Assembly (NCBI RefSeq): GCF_007667425.1
Contig: NZ_VDRC01000001.1
Span: 310,001-374,000 of the forward strand
DNA length: 64,000 bases
Origin: Microbacterium sp. 1.5R
GTDB lineage: Bacteria; Actinomycetota; Actinomycetes; Actinomycetales; Microbacteriaceae
Direction of reading: 5' to 3'
Shown here: piece by piece, positions 26,353 through 34,948 of the stretch
Position numbering within the stretch: the stretch's first letter is position 1
How the letters are laid out: every line of letters starts with the position of its first letter
Notes under the pieces: model-generated
Told to the model about the DNA's origin: nothing
The model's input: only the letters and a program-made list of their open reading frames with translations
Database searches by the model: none
Translations under genes and position numbers: made by a program

Positions 26353-26787
26353 TCAGCGCGCGAAGTTGCCGCGATAGTACTCGTACACCCAGCCGACGAT
26401 CGCGACCACGAAGATCGACAGACCGATCGGCAGCAGGAAGTGTCCGACCGCGAGTCCGACGACGAAGACGCCGGCCGACGCAGCGAGCACGAGCGGCCAC
26501 CAGGACCAAGGGCTGAACTCGCCCAGCTCAGGGTCGCCGTCGTCGATGTCGCTCGTCAGGATGTCTTCGGGGAGCTCACCCTGCTGAGCCTTGTGCGTAC
26601 GGTCGAGGTAGAACGCGACCATCGCGCCCATGAAGGCTGCGAAGAACAGGGCGACGGTGCCGACCCACTCGATCCGCATGGCGAAGTTGTCGTTCGGTGT
26701 CGCCAGGATGTGCCAGCCGGTGTAGACGACCCCCATCAGTGCGAAGAACGCGGTGAGGATCCACCAGAGGATGACGTTGTCGCGCAT
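26353..26787 (-). CDS. ctaF: Cytochrome c oxidase subunit IV, actinobacterial type
   Basis: A 144-residue membrane protein with two helices at the N-terminus (ILWWILTAFFALMGVVYTGWHIL and TVALFFAAFMGAMVAFYL) and two at the C-terminus (WWPLVLAASAGVFVVGLAVG and LPIGLSIFVVAIVGWVYEYYRG). The acidic loop ELPEDILTSDIDDGDPELGEFSPWSWWP is characteristic of CtaF. It is an accessory subunit of the aa3 oxidase and follows ctaD after 3 bases. Confidence 0.95.
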   Translation of the reverse strand: MRDNVILWWILTAFFALMGVVYTGWHILATPNDNFAMRIEWVGTVALFFAAFMGAMVAFYLDRTHKAQQGELPEDILTSDIDDGDPELGEFSPWSWWPLVLAASAGVFVVGLAVGHFLLPIGLSIFVVAIVGWVYEYYRGNFAR

Positions 26788-26790
26788 GGG

Positions 26791-28524
26791 TCAGTGGCCC
26801 TCTCGCTCGCCCGGGGCGGTGGTTGCGAACTCCGCTGCCTCCGGGTGGTTCAGGTCGAATGCGGGCCGCTCGCTGCGGATACGCGGGATCGAAGTGAAGT
26901 TGTGGCGGGGCGGCGGGCACGAGGTCGCCCACTCGAGCGAGGCGCCGTAACCCCACGGGTCGTTGACGGTGACCTTGGGAGCCTTGCGCGCCGTGATCCA
27001 GACGTTGAGGAAGAACGGCAGCATGGATGCCCCGAGGATGATCGCACCGATCGTGGAGACCTGGTTGCCCCAGGTCCACCCGTCGGCCTCGGAGTAGTCC
27101 GCGTAGCGACGCACCATGCCGTCGACGCCCAGCCAGTGCTGGATGAGGAAGGTCATGTGGAAGCCGATGAACAGCATCCAGAAGTGCACGTAGCCGAGAC
27201 GCTCGTTCAGCATGCGTCCGGTCCACTTGGGCCACCAGAAGTAGAAGCCCGAGAACATCGCGAACACGACGGTTCCGAACACCACGTAGTGGAAGTGCGC
27301 GACGACGAAGTACGAGTCGCTCAGGTGGAAGTCGAGCGGCGGAGCGGCGAGGATGACGCCGGTGAGGCCACCGAAGACGAACGACACGAGGAAGCCGAGG
27401 GCGAAGACCATCGGTGTCTCGAAAGTGACGGAGCCTCGCCAGAGCGTGCCGATCCAGTTGAAGATCTTCACACCCGTCGGCACCGCGATGAGCATGGTCA
27501 TCAGTGCGAAGAACGGGAGGAGTACCGATCCGGTGACGTACATGTGGTGAGCCCACACGGCCACGGAAAGGGCCGCGATGGCGATCGTCGCGTACACGAG
27601 GGTCTTGTAGCCGAAGATCGGCTTACGGCTGAAGACCGGGAAGACCTCGGACACGATGCCGAAGAACGGCAGCGCGATGATGTACACCTCGGGGTGACCG
27701 AAGAACCAGAACAGGTGCTGCCACAGGAGCACACCGCCGTTCTGCGGGTCGTAGATGTGGGCCCCGAGGACTCGGTCGGCTCCGGCGGCGAAGATCGCGG
27801 CGGCGAGCACCGGGAACGCCATGAGGATCAGGAGGCTCGTGATGAGCGTGTTCCACGAGAAGATGGGCATGCGCCACATCGTCATACCGGGAGCGCGCAT
27901 CGTGATGATGGTGGTGATGAAGTTCACCGCACCGAGGATCGTCCCGAAGCCGGAGATTCCCAGACCGAGCATCCAGAGGTTTCCGCCGGCGCCCGGCGAG
28001 AACGAGGCGCTCGCGAGGGGCTGGTACGCGAACCAGCCGAAGGATGCCGCGCCCTGCGGCGTGAGGAAGCCGGCGACGGCGATGGTCGAGCCGAACAGGA
28101 ACAGCCAAAAGGCGAACGCGTTCAGACGCGGGAAGGCGACGTCCGGCGCACCGATCTGGAGCGGGAGGATCGCGTTGGCGAACCCGGCGAAGAGCGGCGT
28201 CGCGAACATCAGCAGCATGATCGTGCCGTGCATCGTGAAGAGCTGGTTGTACTGCTCCTTCGTCGGCACGATCTGCATGCCGGGGGCGAAGAGCTCGGCA
28301 CGGATGACGAGGGCCATCACGCCGCCGAGGAGGAAGAACAGCACCGAGGCGATGAGGTACATGTACCCGATCGTCTTGTGGTCGGTGGAGGTGATCCACT
28401 TGACGACGATGTTGCCCTTCTGCTCGACGCGCGACGAGCTCATGAGAGCGGCCTGACGCGCGGGCAGAGTGGTGGGACGGGAGCGAGGGGCCTCGTCGGT
28501 GCGGGGTGCTTCAGTGGTCGACAT
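26791..28524 (-). CDS. ctaD: Cytochrome c oxidase subunit I
   Basis: The catalytic subunit of the aa3 oxidase, 577 residues, twelve helices. Heme and CuB ligands are in [41 protein letters not shown] and [14 protein letters not shown]. The proton-channel motif region [26 protein letters not shown] is intact. It uses the heme-copper site to reduce oxygen and pump protons. It lies 3 bases after ctaC and 3 bases before ctaF, so the three form one operon. Confidence 0.98.
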   Translation of the reverse strand: MSTTEAPRTDEAPRSRPTTLPARQAALMSSSRVEQKGNIVVKWITSTDHKTIGYMYLIASVLFFLLGGVMALVIRAELFAPGMQIVPTKEQYNQLFTMHGTIMLLMFATPLFAGFANAILPLQIGAPDVAFPRLNAFAFWLFLFGSTIAVAGFLTPQGAASFGWFAYQPLASASFSPGAGGNLWMLGLGISGFGTILGAVNFITTIITMRAPGMTMWRMPIFSWNTLITSLLILMAFPVLAAAIFAAGADRVLGAHIYDPQNGGVLLWQHLFWFFGHPEVYIIALPFFGIVSEVFPVFSRKPIFGYKTLVYATIAIAALSVAVWAHHMYVTGSVLLPFFALMTMLIAVPTGVKIFNWIGTLWRGSVTFETPMVFALGFLVSFVFGGLTGVILAAPPLDFHLSDSYFVVAHFHYVVFGTVVFAMFSGFYFWWPKWTGRMLNERLGYVHFWMLFIGFHMTFLIQHWLGVDGMVRRYADYSEADGWTWGNQVSTIGAIILGASMLPFFLNVWITARKAPKVTVNDPWGYGASLEWATSCPPPRHNFTSIPRIRSERPAFDLNHPEAAEFATTAPGEREGH

Positions 28525-28527
28525 GGC

Positions 28528-29430
28528 TTACTCCTCTCCTTCCTCGGAGTCGTTTTGGCCGGTGGTCCCGGGCAGGTTCGACAGACGGTCGTAGGCGTCC
28601 GTGATGTCGCCGGTGTTGCCTTCCTCCTCGAGTGACTGGAGGTAGGCGTCGTACTCGTCCTGCTCGACGACCTTCACGTTGAAGAGCATCATCGAGTGGT
28701 ACTCGCCGCAGAGCTCGGCGCACTTGCCGGCGTACTCTCCGACTCGGGTCGGGATGAACGACCAGGAGTTGTCCTTGCCGATGTACATGTCCTTCTTGTA
28801 CAGGAAGTCGATGATCCAGAAGGAGTGGATGACATCACGGGACTGCAGGTTGATGGTGACCTTCTGGTCGACCGGCAGGACCAGGGTCGGGAGCTGATCC
28901 TGATCGATGTTGCCCGCGGCGTCCGGCTGAGCCTGGATGCCCATGGTCCACACGGCGTCGGAGTTGTCCTCCTGCTCGCCGTCGTACTGGAAGTCCCACG
29001 CCCACTGCTTGGCGATCGCGGTGATCTCGACGTCGGGGTCGTCCCACTTCGTCTCGATCGCGGCCTGGTCACGGGCGGTGAAGAAGAACATGCCCAGGAC
29101 GAGGATCAACGGCACGATCGTGTAGAAGATCTCGATCGGCATGTTGTAGCGCATCTGCACCGGCAGGCCGGACTGCCCCTTGCGACGACGGTAGGCGATC
29201 GCTGCCCAGGCCATGAGGGCCCAGGTGATCACGCCGACGGCGAGGAGGACGATCCACGAGTTGACCCAGAGGGACGAGACGCGCTCGGTCTGGTTGGTGA
29301 CGGCCGGCTCACCCTCCACGAAGCCCGGGAGGTAGCCGTTCAGCTCGGTGGCAGTACATCCCGCCAAGGCCACGGCTGTCGCGACTCCCAGGGGGAGAGC
29401 GACCCAACGAAGGCGGCGTTTCGAGGGCAC
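28528..29430 (-). CDS. ctaC: Cytochrome c oxidase subunit II
   Basis: A 300-residue lipoprotein with signal PSKRRLRW...VALAGC, two membrane helices (LWVNSWIVLLAVGVITWALMAWAAIAY and EIFYTIVPLILVLGMFFFTA) and a CuA domain. CuA ligands are in DVIHSFWI and KCAELCGEYHSMM (two Cys, His, Met). GTG 29430 has AAAGG upstream and gives a clean lipoprotein signal. A second GTG at 29460 lies exactly 6 bases after TAGACT, so a leaderless longer form (10 extra residues) is an alternative. The C-terminus is acidic. Confidence 0.95.
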   Translation of the reverse strand: MPSKRRLRWVALPLGVATAVALAGCTATELNGYLPGFVEGEPAVTNQTERVSSLWVNSWIVLLAVGVITWALMAWAAIAYRRRKGQSGLPVQMRYNMPIEIFYTIVPLILVLGMFFFTARDQAAIETKWDDPDVEITAIAKQWAWDFQYDGEQEDNSDAVWTMGIQAQPDAAGNIDQDQLPTLVLPVDQKVTINLQSRDVIHSFWIIDFLYKKDMYIGKDNSWSFIPTRVGEYAGKCAELCGEYHSMMLFNVKVVEQDEYDAYLQSLEEEGNTGDITDAYDRLSNLPGTTGQNDSEEGEE

Positions 29431-29466
29431 GATGCACCTTTCAGATTGCGGACAGGGCACACCCCA

Positions 29467-29472
29467 AGTCTA
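29467..29472 (-). promoter_or_regulatory. -10 hexamer of the ctaCDF operon
   Basis: TAGACT on the minus strand. It ends 6 bases before GTG 29460 and 36 bases before the preferred GTG 29430, so the transcript either is leaderless or has a 30-base leader with AAAGG. Confidence 0.55.
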
Positions 29473-29527
29473 GGGCAACCTCACACCTGATTCATGCCAA
29501 CCGTGCAGGTTGACGAGGTGGATCCGA

Positions 29528-29893
29528 TCAGTGGAAGCTGTCGCCGCAGGCGCAGCTGCCGGCCGCGTTCGGGTTGTCGATCGTGAAGCCCTGCTCCGAG
29601 ATCGTGTCCTTGAAGTCGATCGATGCGCCGTCGAGGTACGGCACGCTCATGTTGTCGACGATGACCTCGACGCCGTCGAACTCGACGGTCTCGTCGCCCT
29701 CGAGGAAACGCTCGTCGAAGTACAGCTGGTAGATGAGACCGGAGCATCCGCCGGGCTGCACGGCCACGCGCAGGCGCAGGTCGTCCCGGCCCTCCTGCTC
29801 GAGCAGGTTCTTGACCTTCGTCGCGGCGGCATCGGTCAGCTTCACGCCGTGCGCCTGGGTGGTCTCTGCGGGGGTGAGTACGGTGTCGCTCAT
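29528..29893 (-). CDS. erpA: A-type iron-sulfur carrier protein (ErpA/HesB family)
   Basis: A 121-residue carrier that hands Fe-S clusters to target proteins. The three ligand cysteines are present: Cys50 in GGCSG, and Cys114 and Cys116 in CACGDSFH. The core VKLTDAAATKVKNLLEQ...DDLRLRVAVQPGGCSG and GASIDFKDTISEQGFTIDNPNA are typical. ATG 29893 has AAGGAG upstream. Its position just upstream of ctaC matches mycobacteria. It probably serves Rieske or other Fe-S proteins. Confidence 0.93.
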   Translation of the reverse strand: MSDTVLTPAETTQAHGVKLTDAAATKVKNLLEQEGRDDLRLRVAVQPGGCSGLIYQLYFDERFLEGDETVEFDGVEVIVDNMSVPYLDGASIDFKDTISEQGFTIDNPNAAGSCACGDSFH

Positions 29894-30001
29894 GTCGCTC
29901 CTTGTGACGGGCCGTGCTCGCACACGGCTGGTGACTCGATTTTACCTTCGCCTCGGCCCGGGCGGGTCGGTTTCGCCGGGCCGTCGGCATCTCGCACCGG
30001 C

Positions 30002-31423
30002 TCAGATGACGATGTCGTTCATCCGCGACAGCAGGAGCGCCTCCGTCGCCACTGCGTGGCGGAACGTGTCGAGGTGCAAGGACTCGTTCGGGCTGTGCGC
30101 GCGCGAGTGCGGGTCTTCGACACCGGTGACGAGGATCTGCGCCTCGGGGAACTCCCGCACGAGATCTGCGATGAAGGGGATCGATCCACCGACGCCGAGG
30201 TCGATCGGGGCGACGCCGTAGCCATCGCGCATGGCATCCCGCGTGAGGGAGACGGCCCAGCCGCTCGTGTCGACGAGGAAGCCGTTGCCGAGGTCCACAT
30301 CCGAGAACGTCAGCTCGGCGCCGTGCGGCACGTGCGCCCGTAGGTGCGCCTCGAGCGCGGCGTAGGCGTCCTCGGCGGACTGACCGGGCGCGACACGGGC
30401 GCTGATCACGACCGTGACTTCGGGCAACAGGGTGTTGGATGCTGCGGCGACGCTCGTCGCATCGATCCCGATGACCGTGACCGACGGCTTGTTCCAGATG
30501 CGGCCGAGGATCGAACCGTCGCCGACCGGCGTGGTGCCTGGCAGCAGACCCGCCTCGTCGCGCAGCGTCTCCTCGGTGTAATCCGGGGTGGGGGTGTCGC
30601 GCTCGGTCATCCCCTCGACCGCGACGGAGCCGTCCTCGTTCCAGAGGGTCGAGAGCATGGCGATCGTGGTCATCATGGCGTCGGGCACCGCTCCCCCGAA
30701 CATTCCGGAGTGCGAGGCGTGGTCGAGGGTGCGGACCCGCACGGTGAATCGCGCGTTGCCTCGGAGCGAGACCGTCAGCCCGGGGGTCACGGAGTCCCAG
30801 TTGCCCGAATCGGCGACGACGATCGCATCGGCGCGCAGCGCCTCCTTGTTGTCGGAGAGGAACTGCGCGAAGGAGCGGGAGCCGTACTCCTCCTCGCCCT
30901 CGATGAACATGGCGATGCCCAGCTCGAGGTCGTCGCCGATCACATCGGCCACTGCGCGGATCGAGGCGATGTGGGCCATGATGCCCGCCTTGTCGTCGGC
31001 CGCGCCTCGTCCGTACAGGCGCCCGTCGCGGACGGTCGGCTCGAACGGGGGCGTCTCCCAGAGCGCGTCGTCGCCCGGGGGCTGCACGTCGTGGTGGGCG
31101 TAGAGGAGGATCGTCGGCTTGCCGCCTCGGGCGGCGCGCGTGGCGAGCACCGCGGGCTGGCCCACCTCGTCGGTTCCGGGGATCGCAGCCCTGAGGACCC
31201 GCACGTCGTCGAATATCCCCGTTCCTTCAGCGAGGGATGCGACGGCTTCGGCGCTGCGCTCGAGCTGGCTCTGATCGAAAGCGGGCCAGGCCATGCCGGG
31301 GATGCGGACGAGATGACCGAGGTCGCTCAACGCGGCCGGGAAGCCGATCGCCGCCGCCTCCAGGAGTGCAGGCTCGCGGTCGCTGGACAGGTTCTGATCG
31401 CCGGGCTGGGCAGGAGATGTCAT
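30002..31423 (-). CDS. M20-family dipeptidase
   Basis: A 473-residue zinc peptidase. Metal ligands are in LLYAHHDVQPPGD, YGRGAADDKAGIMAHI and MFIEGEEEYGSRSF, and a dimerisation domain lies in the middle. It belongs to the dipeptidase group (PepV/DapE-like; M. tuberculosis has similar proteins annotated DapE2). General peptide breakdown is more likely than succinyl-DAP hydrolysis. ATG 31423 is set by TAAGAT ending 7 bases before it. Divergent from the DUF3043 gene. Confidence 0.9.
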   Translation of the reverse strand: MTSPAQPGDQNLSSDREPALLEAAAIGFPAALSDLGHLVRIPGMAWPAFDQSQLERSAEAVASLAEGTGIFDDVRVLRAAIPGTDEVGQPAVLATRAARGGKPTILLYAHHDVQPPGDDALWETPPFEPTVRDGRLYGRGAADDKAGIMAHIASIRAVADVIGDDLELGIAMFIEGEEEYGSRSFAQFLSDNKEALRADAIVVADSGNWDSVTPGLTVSLRGNARFTVRVRTLDHASHSGMFGGAVPDAMMTTIAMLSTLWNEDGSVAVEGMTERDTPTPDYTEETLRDEAGLLPGTTPVGDGSILGRIWNKPSVTVIGIDATSVAAASNTLLPEVTVVISARVAPGQSAEDAYAALEAHLRAHVPHGAELTFSDVDLGNGFLVDTSGWAVSLTRDAMRDGYGVAPIDLGVGGSIPFIADLVREFPEAQILVTGVEDPHSRAHSPNESLHLDTFRHAVATEALLLSRMNDIVI

Positions 31424-31428
31424 GCGAG

Positions 31429-31436
31429 TAATCTTA
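31429..31436. promoter_or_regulatory. Back-to-back -10 hexamers of the M20 and DUF3043 genes
   Basis: TAATCTTA reads TAATCT on the plus strand (31429-31434) and TAAGAT on the minus strand (31436-31431). The minus hexamer is 7 bases before the M20 ATG; the plus hexamer would leave a leader of about 30 bases with GAGGA before the DUF3043 GTG. The two promoters would exclude each other. Confidence 0.5.
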
Positions 31437-31470
31437 AGGTGATCCGTTTTCACCCGAACCGAGGAATCTC

Positions 31471-32058
31471 GTGGCCATTTCCCCCGCATCCCCTCCGACG
31501 AACGACGACGCCGCCGACAGGACGAGCGCAGGCAAGGGACGCGCGACGCCGACCAGGGCGGAGCAGGAGGCTGCCCGACGGCGCCCGCTGGTGGCCAACA
31601 CCAAGGAGGCGAAGGCCGCGGCTCGTGCCGAGCTCAACGAGCGCCGTGCCCGCGCGCAGGCCGGTCTCGCCGCCGGTGAGGAGAAGTTCCTTCCCGCTCG
31701 CGACCGGGGCCCGCAGCGCCGCTGGGTCCGCGATTACGTGGACGCCGGATGGCACCCCGCCGAGTTCGTGATGGGCGTCATGGTGCTCGTCATCCTTGTC
31801 TCGCTGCTTCCGGCCAACCTCGCGATCGGCGGGTTCGCGGTCGCCGGTTGGGCGTACCTCGTGATGATGGCGTACCTCGTCCTCGCCATCGGCGGCATGA
31901 TCTTCCTCGCCGTCCGCGTCAAGCGCAAGGTGTCGGCGAAGTTCGGCGCGGAGCGGATGGAGCGCGGTCTCGGCTGGTACGCGGCCATGCGGTCGCTGCA
32001 GATGCGGTTCATGCGTCTGCCCAAGGCGCAGGTCAAGCGCGGCCAGTACCCCGCCTGA
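31471..32058 (+). CDS. DUF3043-family membrane protein
   Basis: A 195-residue actinobacterial protein. The N-terminal 90 residues are polar and highly charged (KGRATPTRAEQEAARRRPLV and TKEAKAAARAELNERRARAQ). Two hydrophobic helices follow at about 98-118 and 124-147 (EFVMGVMVLVILVSLLPANLA and YLVMMAYLVLAIGGMIFLAV), then a basic tail. DUF3043 proteins have no established role. GTG 31471 has GAGGA upstream. It is followed by a strong bidirectional terminator. Confidence 0.85.
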   Translation: MAISPASPPTNDDAADRTSAGKGRATPTRAEQEAARRRPLVANTKEAKAAARAELNERRARAQAGLAAGEEKFLPARDRGPQRRWVRDYVDAGWHPAEFVMGVMVLVILVSLLPANLAIGGFAVAGWAYLVMMAYLVLAIGGMIFLAVRVKRKVSAKFGAERMERGLGWYAAMRSLQMRFMRLPKAQVKRGQYPA

Positions 32059-32072
32059 CCGATCCACGACGT

Positions 32073-32110
32073 GATGAGGGCCTCCCGCCGATCGGCGGGA
32101 GGCCCTCATC
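32073..32110. terminator. Bidirectional terminator between the DUF3043 gene and pyrD
   Basis: A perfect 18-bp stem (GATGAGGGCCTCCCGCCG and its complement) with a 2-base loop between convergent genes. Confidence 0.9.
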
Positions 32111-32121
32111 GTCGACGGCGG

Positions 32122-33150
32122 TCAGCGGCGGGTGCGTTCGAGCCCTCTGTTGATCTCCCGCCCCCACAGAGGTCCGCGGTAGAGGAAGGCCGTATACCCC
32201 TGCACCAGCGTGGCTCCGGCGTCCAGGCGCTCCCGGACGTCGTCTGCGGTCTCCACTCCCCCCACAGCGATGACGCAGAAGTCCGACGGGACGACAGTGC
32301 GGATGAGTCGGAGCACCTCCAGCGAGCGTCCCTTGAGCGGTGCGCCGGAGAGTCCCCCCGCACCGGCGGCCTCGATCGTCGCCTCGTCCGTGACGAGGCC
32401 GTCGCGGCTGATGGTGGTGTTGTGCGCGATGATGCCGTCGAGGCCCTCCGCGACCGCCAACTCTGCGATGGCGGTGATCTCCTCATCGGGGAGGTCGGGG
32501 GCGATCTTGACGAGCAGCGGAGTGGCGTCCGAGGCGTCCCGCACCGCGCGGAGCAGAGGGGCGAGGGTCTCGATCGCCTGGAGACCGCGGAGACCGGGCG
32601 TGTTCGGCGACGAGACGTTCACCGTGAGATAGTCGGCGAGGGGCGCGAGGCGCTTCGCAGAGGCGACGTAGTCGTCGGTGGCGTTCTCGACGTCGACGAC
32701 ACGGCTCTTGCCGATGTTGACGCCGATCACCGTGTCGGGGGCGCCTCTGCGCAGTCGAGCGAGACGACGGGCCGCGGCATCCGCTCCCCTGTTGTTGAAC
32801 CCCATGCGATTGATCACTGCGCGGTCGGCGACGAGGCGGAACAGGCGGGGCTTCGGATTGCCCTCCTGCGGGATGGCCGTCACCGTACCGACCTCCACGT
32901 GGCCGAAACCGAGAGCGGCGAGCCCCCGCACCCCGACGGCGTTCTTGTCGAACCCGGCGGCGACGCCGAACGGGGAGGGGAAGGTGAGCCCCAATGCCTC
33001 GACCCGCAATGACGGATCCGGCTTCGTCAGGGCACGCGTGATACCCGCGAGCGGCCTCGTACCGAGCACGCGGATCACCGCCATGCCGGCGTGGTGGGCG
33101 AACTCGGGATCGAAGCGCGTCAGGACGACGCGGAAGAGCAGCGGATACAT
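32122..33150 (-). CDS. pyrD: Dihydroorotate dehydrogenase (quinone), class 2
   Basis: A membrane-associated FMN enzyme of pyrimidine synthesis that passes electrons to quinone. It has 342 residues, including the N-terminal helical extension of class 2 enzymes (MYPLLFRVVLTRFDPEFAHHAGM). AAGFDKNAVGV, VINRMGFNNRGADA, TVNVSSPNTPGLR (catalytic Ser) and the IAVGGVETADDV phosphate-binding block are typical. The ATG is set by TAATCT 7 bases upstream; the same segment, GGCAGGG, could also act as a weak ribosome site. Confidence 0.97.
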   Translation of the reverse strand: MYPLLFRVVLTRFDPEFAHHAGMAVIRVLGTRPLAGITRALTKPDPSLRVEALGLTFPSPFGVAAGFDKNAVGVRGLAALGFGHVEVGTVTAIPQEGNPKPRLFRLVADRAVINRMGFNNRGADAAARRLARLRRGAPDTVIGVNIGKSRVVDVENATDDYVASAKRLAPLADYLTVNVSSPNTPGLRGLQAIETLAPLLRAVRDASDATPLLVKIAPDLPDEEITAIAELAVAEGLDGIIAHNTTISRDGLVTDEATIEAAGAGGLSGAPLKGRSLEVLRLIRTVVPSDFCVIAVGGVETADDVRERLDAGATLVQGYTAFLYRGPLWGREINRGLERTRR

Positions 33151-33157
33151 CCCTGCC

Positions 33158-33163
33158 AGATTA
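33158..33163 (-). promoter_or_regulatory. -10 hexamer of pyrD
   Basis: TAATCT on the minus strand, 7 bases before the pyrD ATG, overlapping the end of nrdR. Confidence 0.5.
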
Positions 33164-33631
33164 CCGGTCGACGGTCTGCCGCTCCGCGTGATCCGCACGG
33201 AGGTCGGTGATGGCGCTCTCGAAGTCGTCGAGAGAGTCGAAGGCCTGGTAGACGCTGGCGAAGCGCAGGTAGGCGACCTCGTCGAGGTCGCGGAGGGGCC
33301 CCAGGATGGCGAGGCCGATCTCATTGGTGTCGAGCTGCGAGACGCCGGTCTGTCGGACGGCCTCCTCGACACGCTGCGCGAGGATCGCCAGGTCGGCCTC
33401 TGTGACCGGTCGTCCCTGACATGCCTTGCGCACGCCTGAGATCACCTTCTCGCGGCTGAACGGCTCCATGACCCCGGACCGCTTGATGACGTTGAGGCTC
33501 GCGGTCTCGGTGGTCGTGAACCGGCCACCGCATTCCGGGCACTGGCGACGCCGTCGGATGGAGAGACCATCGTCGCTGGTGCGCGAATCGATGACTCGCG
33601 AGTCGGGGTGTCGACAGAAGGGGCAGTGCAT
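33161..33631 (-). CDS. nrdR: Transcriptional repressor NrdR
   Basis: NrdR represses ribonucleotide reductase genes in response to nucleotide state. It has 156 residues: a zinc ribbon with Cys3, Cys6, Cys31 and Cys34 (MHCPFCRHP...[12 protein letters not shown]) and an ATP-cone from about 46 to 136 ([20 protein letters not shown]). The reading frame extends upstream, but TAGGAT 7 bases before ATG 33631 and the conserved MHCPFC start decide it. It lies between pyrD and hisD, both on the same strand. Confidence 0.96.
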   Translation of the reverse strand: MHCPFCRHPDSRVIDSRTSDDGLSIRRRRQCPECGGRFTTTETASLNVIKRSGVMEPFSREKVISGVRKACQGRPVTEADLAILAQRVEEAVRQTGVSQLDTNEIGLAILGPLRDLDEVAYLRFASVYQAFDSLDDFESAITDLRADHAERQTVDR

Positions 33632-33638
33632 CTGACCG

Positions 33639-33644
33639 ATCCTA
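33639..33644 (-). promoter_or_regulatory. -10 hexamer of nrdR
   Basis: TAGGAT on the minus strand, 7 bases before the nrdR ATG, overlapping the last codons of hisD. Confidence 0.5.
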
Positions 33645-34946
33645 CGCGGTGAAGCGCGCCTCGACGGCCTCACCGTGTGCGGGCAGCACCTCGGAGTTCG
33701 CGAGCGCGACGACACCCGACCGCACGGCCGCGAGGGCCTCGCGATCGTAGGTGATCACCTGCTGCGGACGAAGGAACGTATAGGCCCCGAGCCCGGGTGC
33801 GTAGCGCGCCTGTCCGCCGGTCGGCAGCACGTGGTTGCTGCCGGCCATGTAGTCGCCCAGACTCACCGGTGTCTGGTCTCCCACGAAGACGGCGCCCGCG
33901 CTGGTGAACGATGCCGCGGCCGCCTCGGCGTCCGTGAGATGCAGCTCCAGGTGCTCGGGCGCGTACGCATTGCTGAAGGCTGTGGCCATCGCACGGTCGT
34001 CGACCAGCACGATCGCGGACTGAGGGCCGGAGAGCGCGGCGGCGACCCTCGTCGCGTGGCGGGTCGCCGAAGCCTGTCGCTCGACTTCTCTCGCCACCGC
34101 TGCAGCGAGTTCGTCGGAGTCGGTGACGAGGACGGCGGATGCCTGTTCATCGTGCTCGGCCTGGCTGACGAGGTCGGCCGCGATGAGTCGCGCGTCCGCC
34201 GCGCCGTCGGCGACGACGAGGATCTCGGTGGCCCCCGCCTCGGAGTCGGTGCCGACCACGCCTGCCACTGCCCGCTTGGCGGACGCGACGTAGTTGTTCC
34301 CCGGTCCGGACACGACGTCGACGGGGTCGAGGGCGAGGTCGACGACGCCGTGGGCGAAGGCACCGATCGCGCCCGCGCCACCCACCGCATAGATCTCGGT
34401 CACGCCGAGGAGTCCTGCGGCGGCGAGGATCGTGGGGTGGATCCGGCCGCCCTGGTCAGCCTGAGGCGGCGACGCGAGGGCGATCTGCGCGACCCCCGCC
34501 ACCTGTGCGGGGACGACGTTCATGATGACGCTCGACGGGTAGACGGCCTTGCCTCCCGGGATGTACACGCCCACTCGGTGCACGGGCTGCCATCGCTGCG
34601 TGATCGTCGCCCCCTCGCCGATCCGGGTCGTCCGAGACGCCGGCACCTGCGCCTCAGAGGCCAGACGCACGCGACCGATCGCCTCATCGAGCGCGGACCG
34701 CACCTCGGGCGCGAGGTCAGCGAGCGCTTCCTCGATGTGGGAGGCGGGCACGCGGATCTCGTGGCCGGTCACGCGGTCGAAGGTCTCGGCCTGCTGGCGC
34801 AGCGCCGCCTCGCCGCGCTCCCGCACGTCGTCGACGATGCGGGCCGCAGTGTCGAGGGCTTCCGCGCGCGCCTGGGTGGCTCGAGGGACGGCAGCGAGCA
34901 TGTCGGCGGGCGAGAGCTCGCGCCCCCGCAGATCGATCGTGCGCAC
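33642..34946 (-). CDS. hisD: Histidinol dehydrogenase
   Basis: HisD oxidises L-histidinol to histidine in the last two steps of histidine synthesis, with zinc and NAD. It has 434 residues. [56 protein letters not shown] and [13 protein letters not shown] are standard blocks, and [23 protein letters not shown] is near the C-terminus. It starts with GTG two bases after the stop of the membrane protein gene and is probably cotranscribed with it. No other his genes are in the window. Confidence 0.97.
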   Translation of the reverse strand: MRTIDLRGRELSPADMLAAVPRATQARAEALDTAARIVDDVRERGEAALRQQAETFDRVTGHEIRVPASHIEEALADLAPEVRSALDEAIGRVRLASEAQVPASRTTRIGEGATITQRWQPVHRVGVYIPGGKAVYPSSVIMNVVPAQVAGVAQIALASPPQADQGGRIHPTILAAAGLLGVTEIYAVGGAGAIGAFAHGVVDLALDPVDVVSGPGNNYVASAKRAVAGVVGTDSEAGATEILVVADGAADARLIAADLVSQAEHDEQASAVLVTDSDELAAAVAREVERQASATRHATRVAAALSGPQSAIVLVDDRAMATAFSNAYAPEHLELHLTDAEAAAASFTSAGAVFVGDQTPVSLGDYMAGSNHVLPTGGQARYAPGLGAYTFLRPQQVITYDREALAAVRSGVVALANSEVLPAHGEAVEARFTA

Positions 34947-34948
34947 GG

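Noticed and set aside
26440..28635. Long open frame (731 codons) on the plus strand opposite ctaD and ctaF
   Set aside because: Same cause. Composition is abnormal and it spans two real genes and the gap between them.
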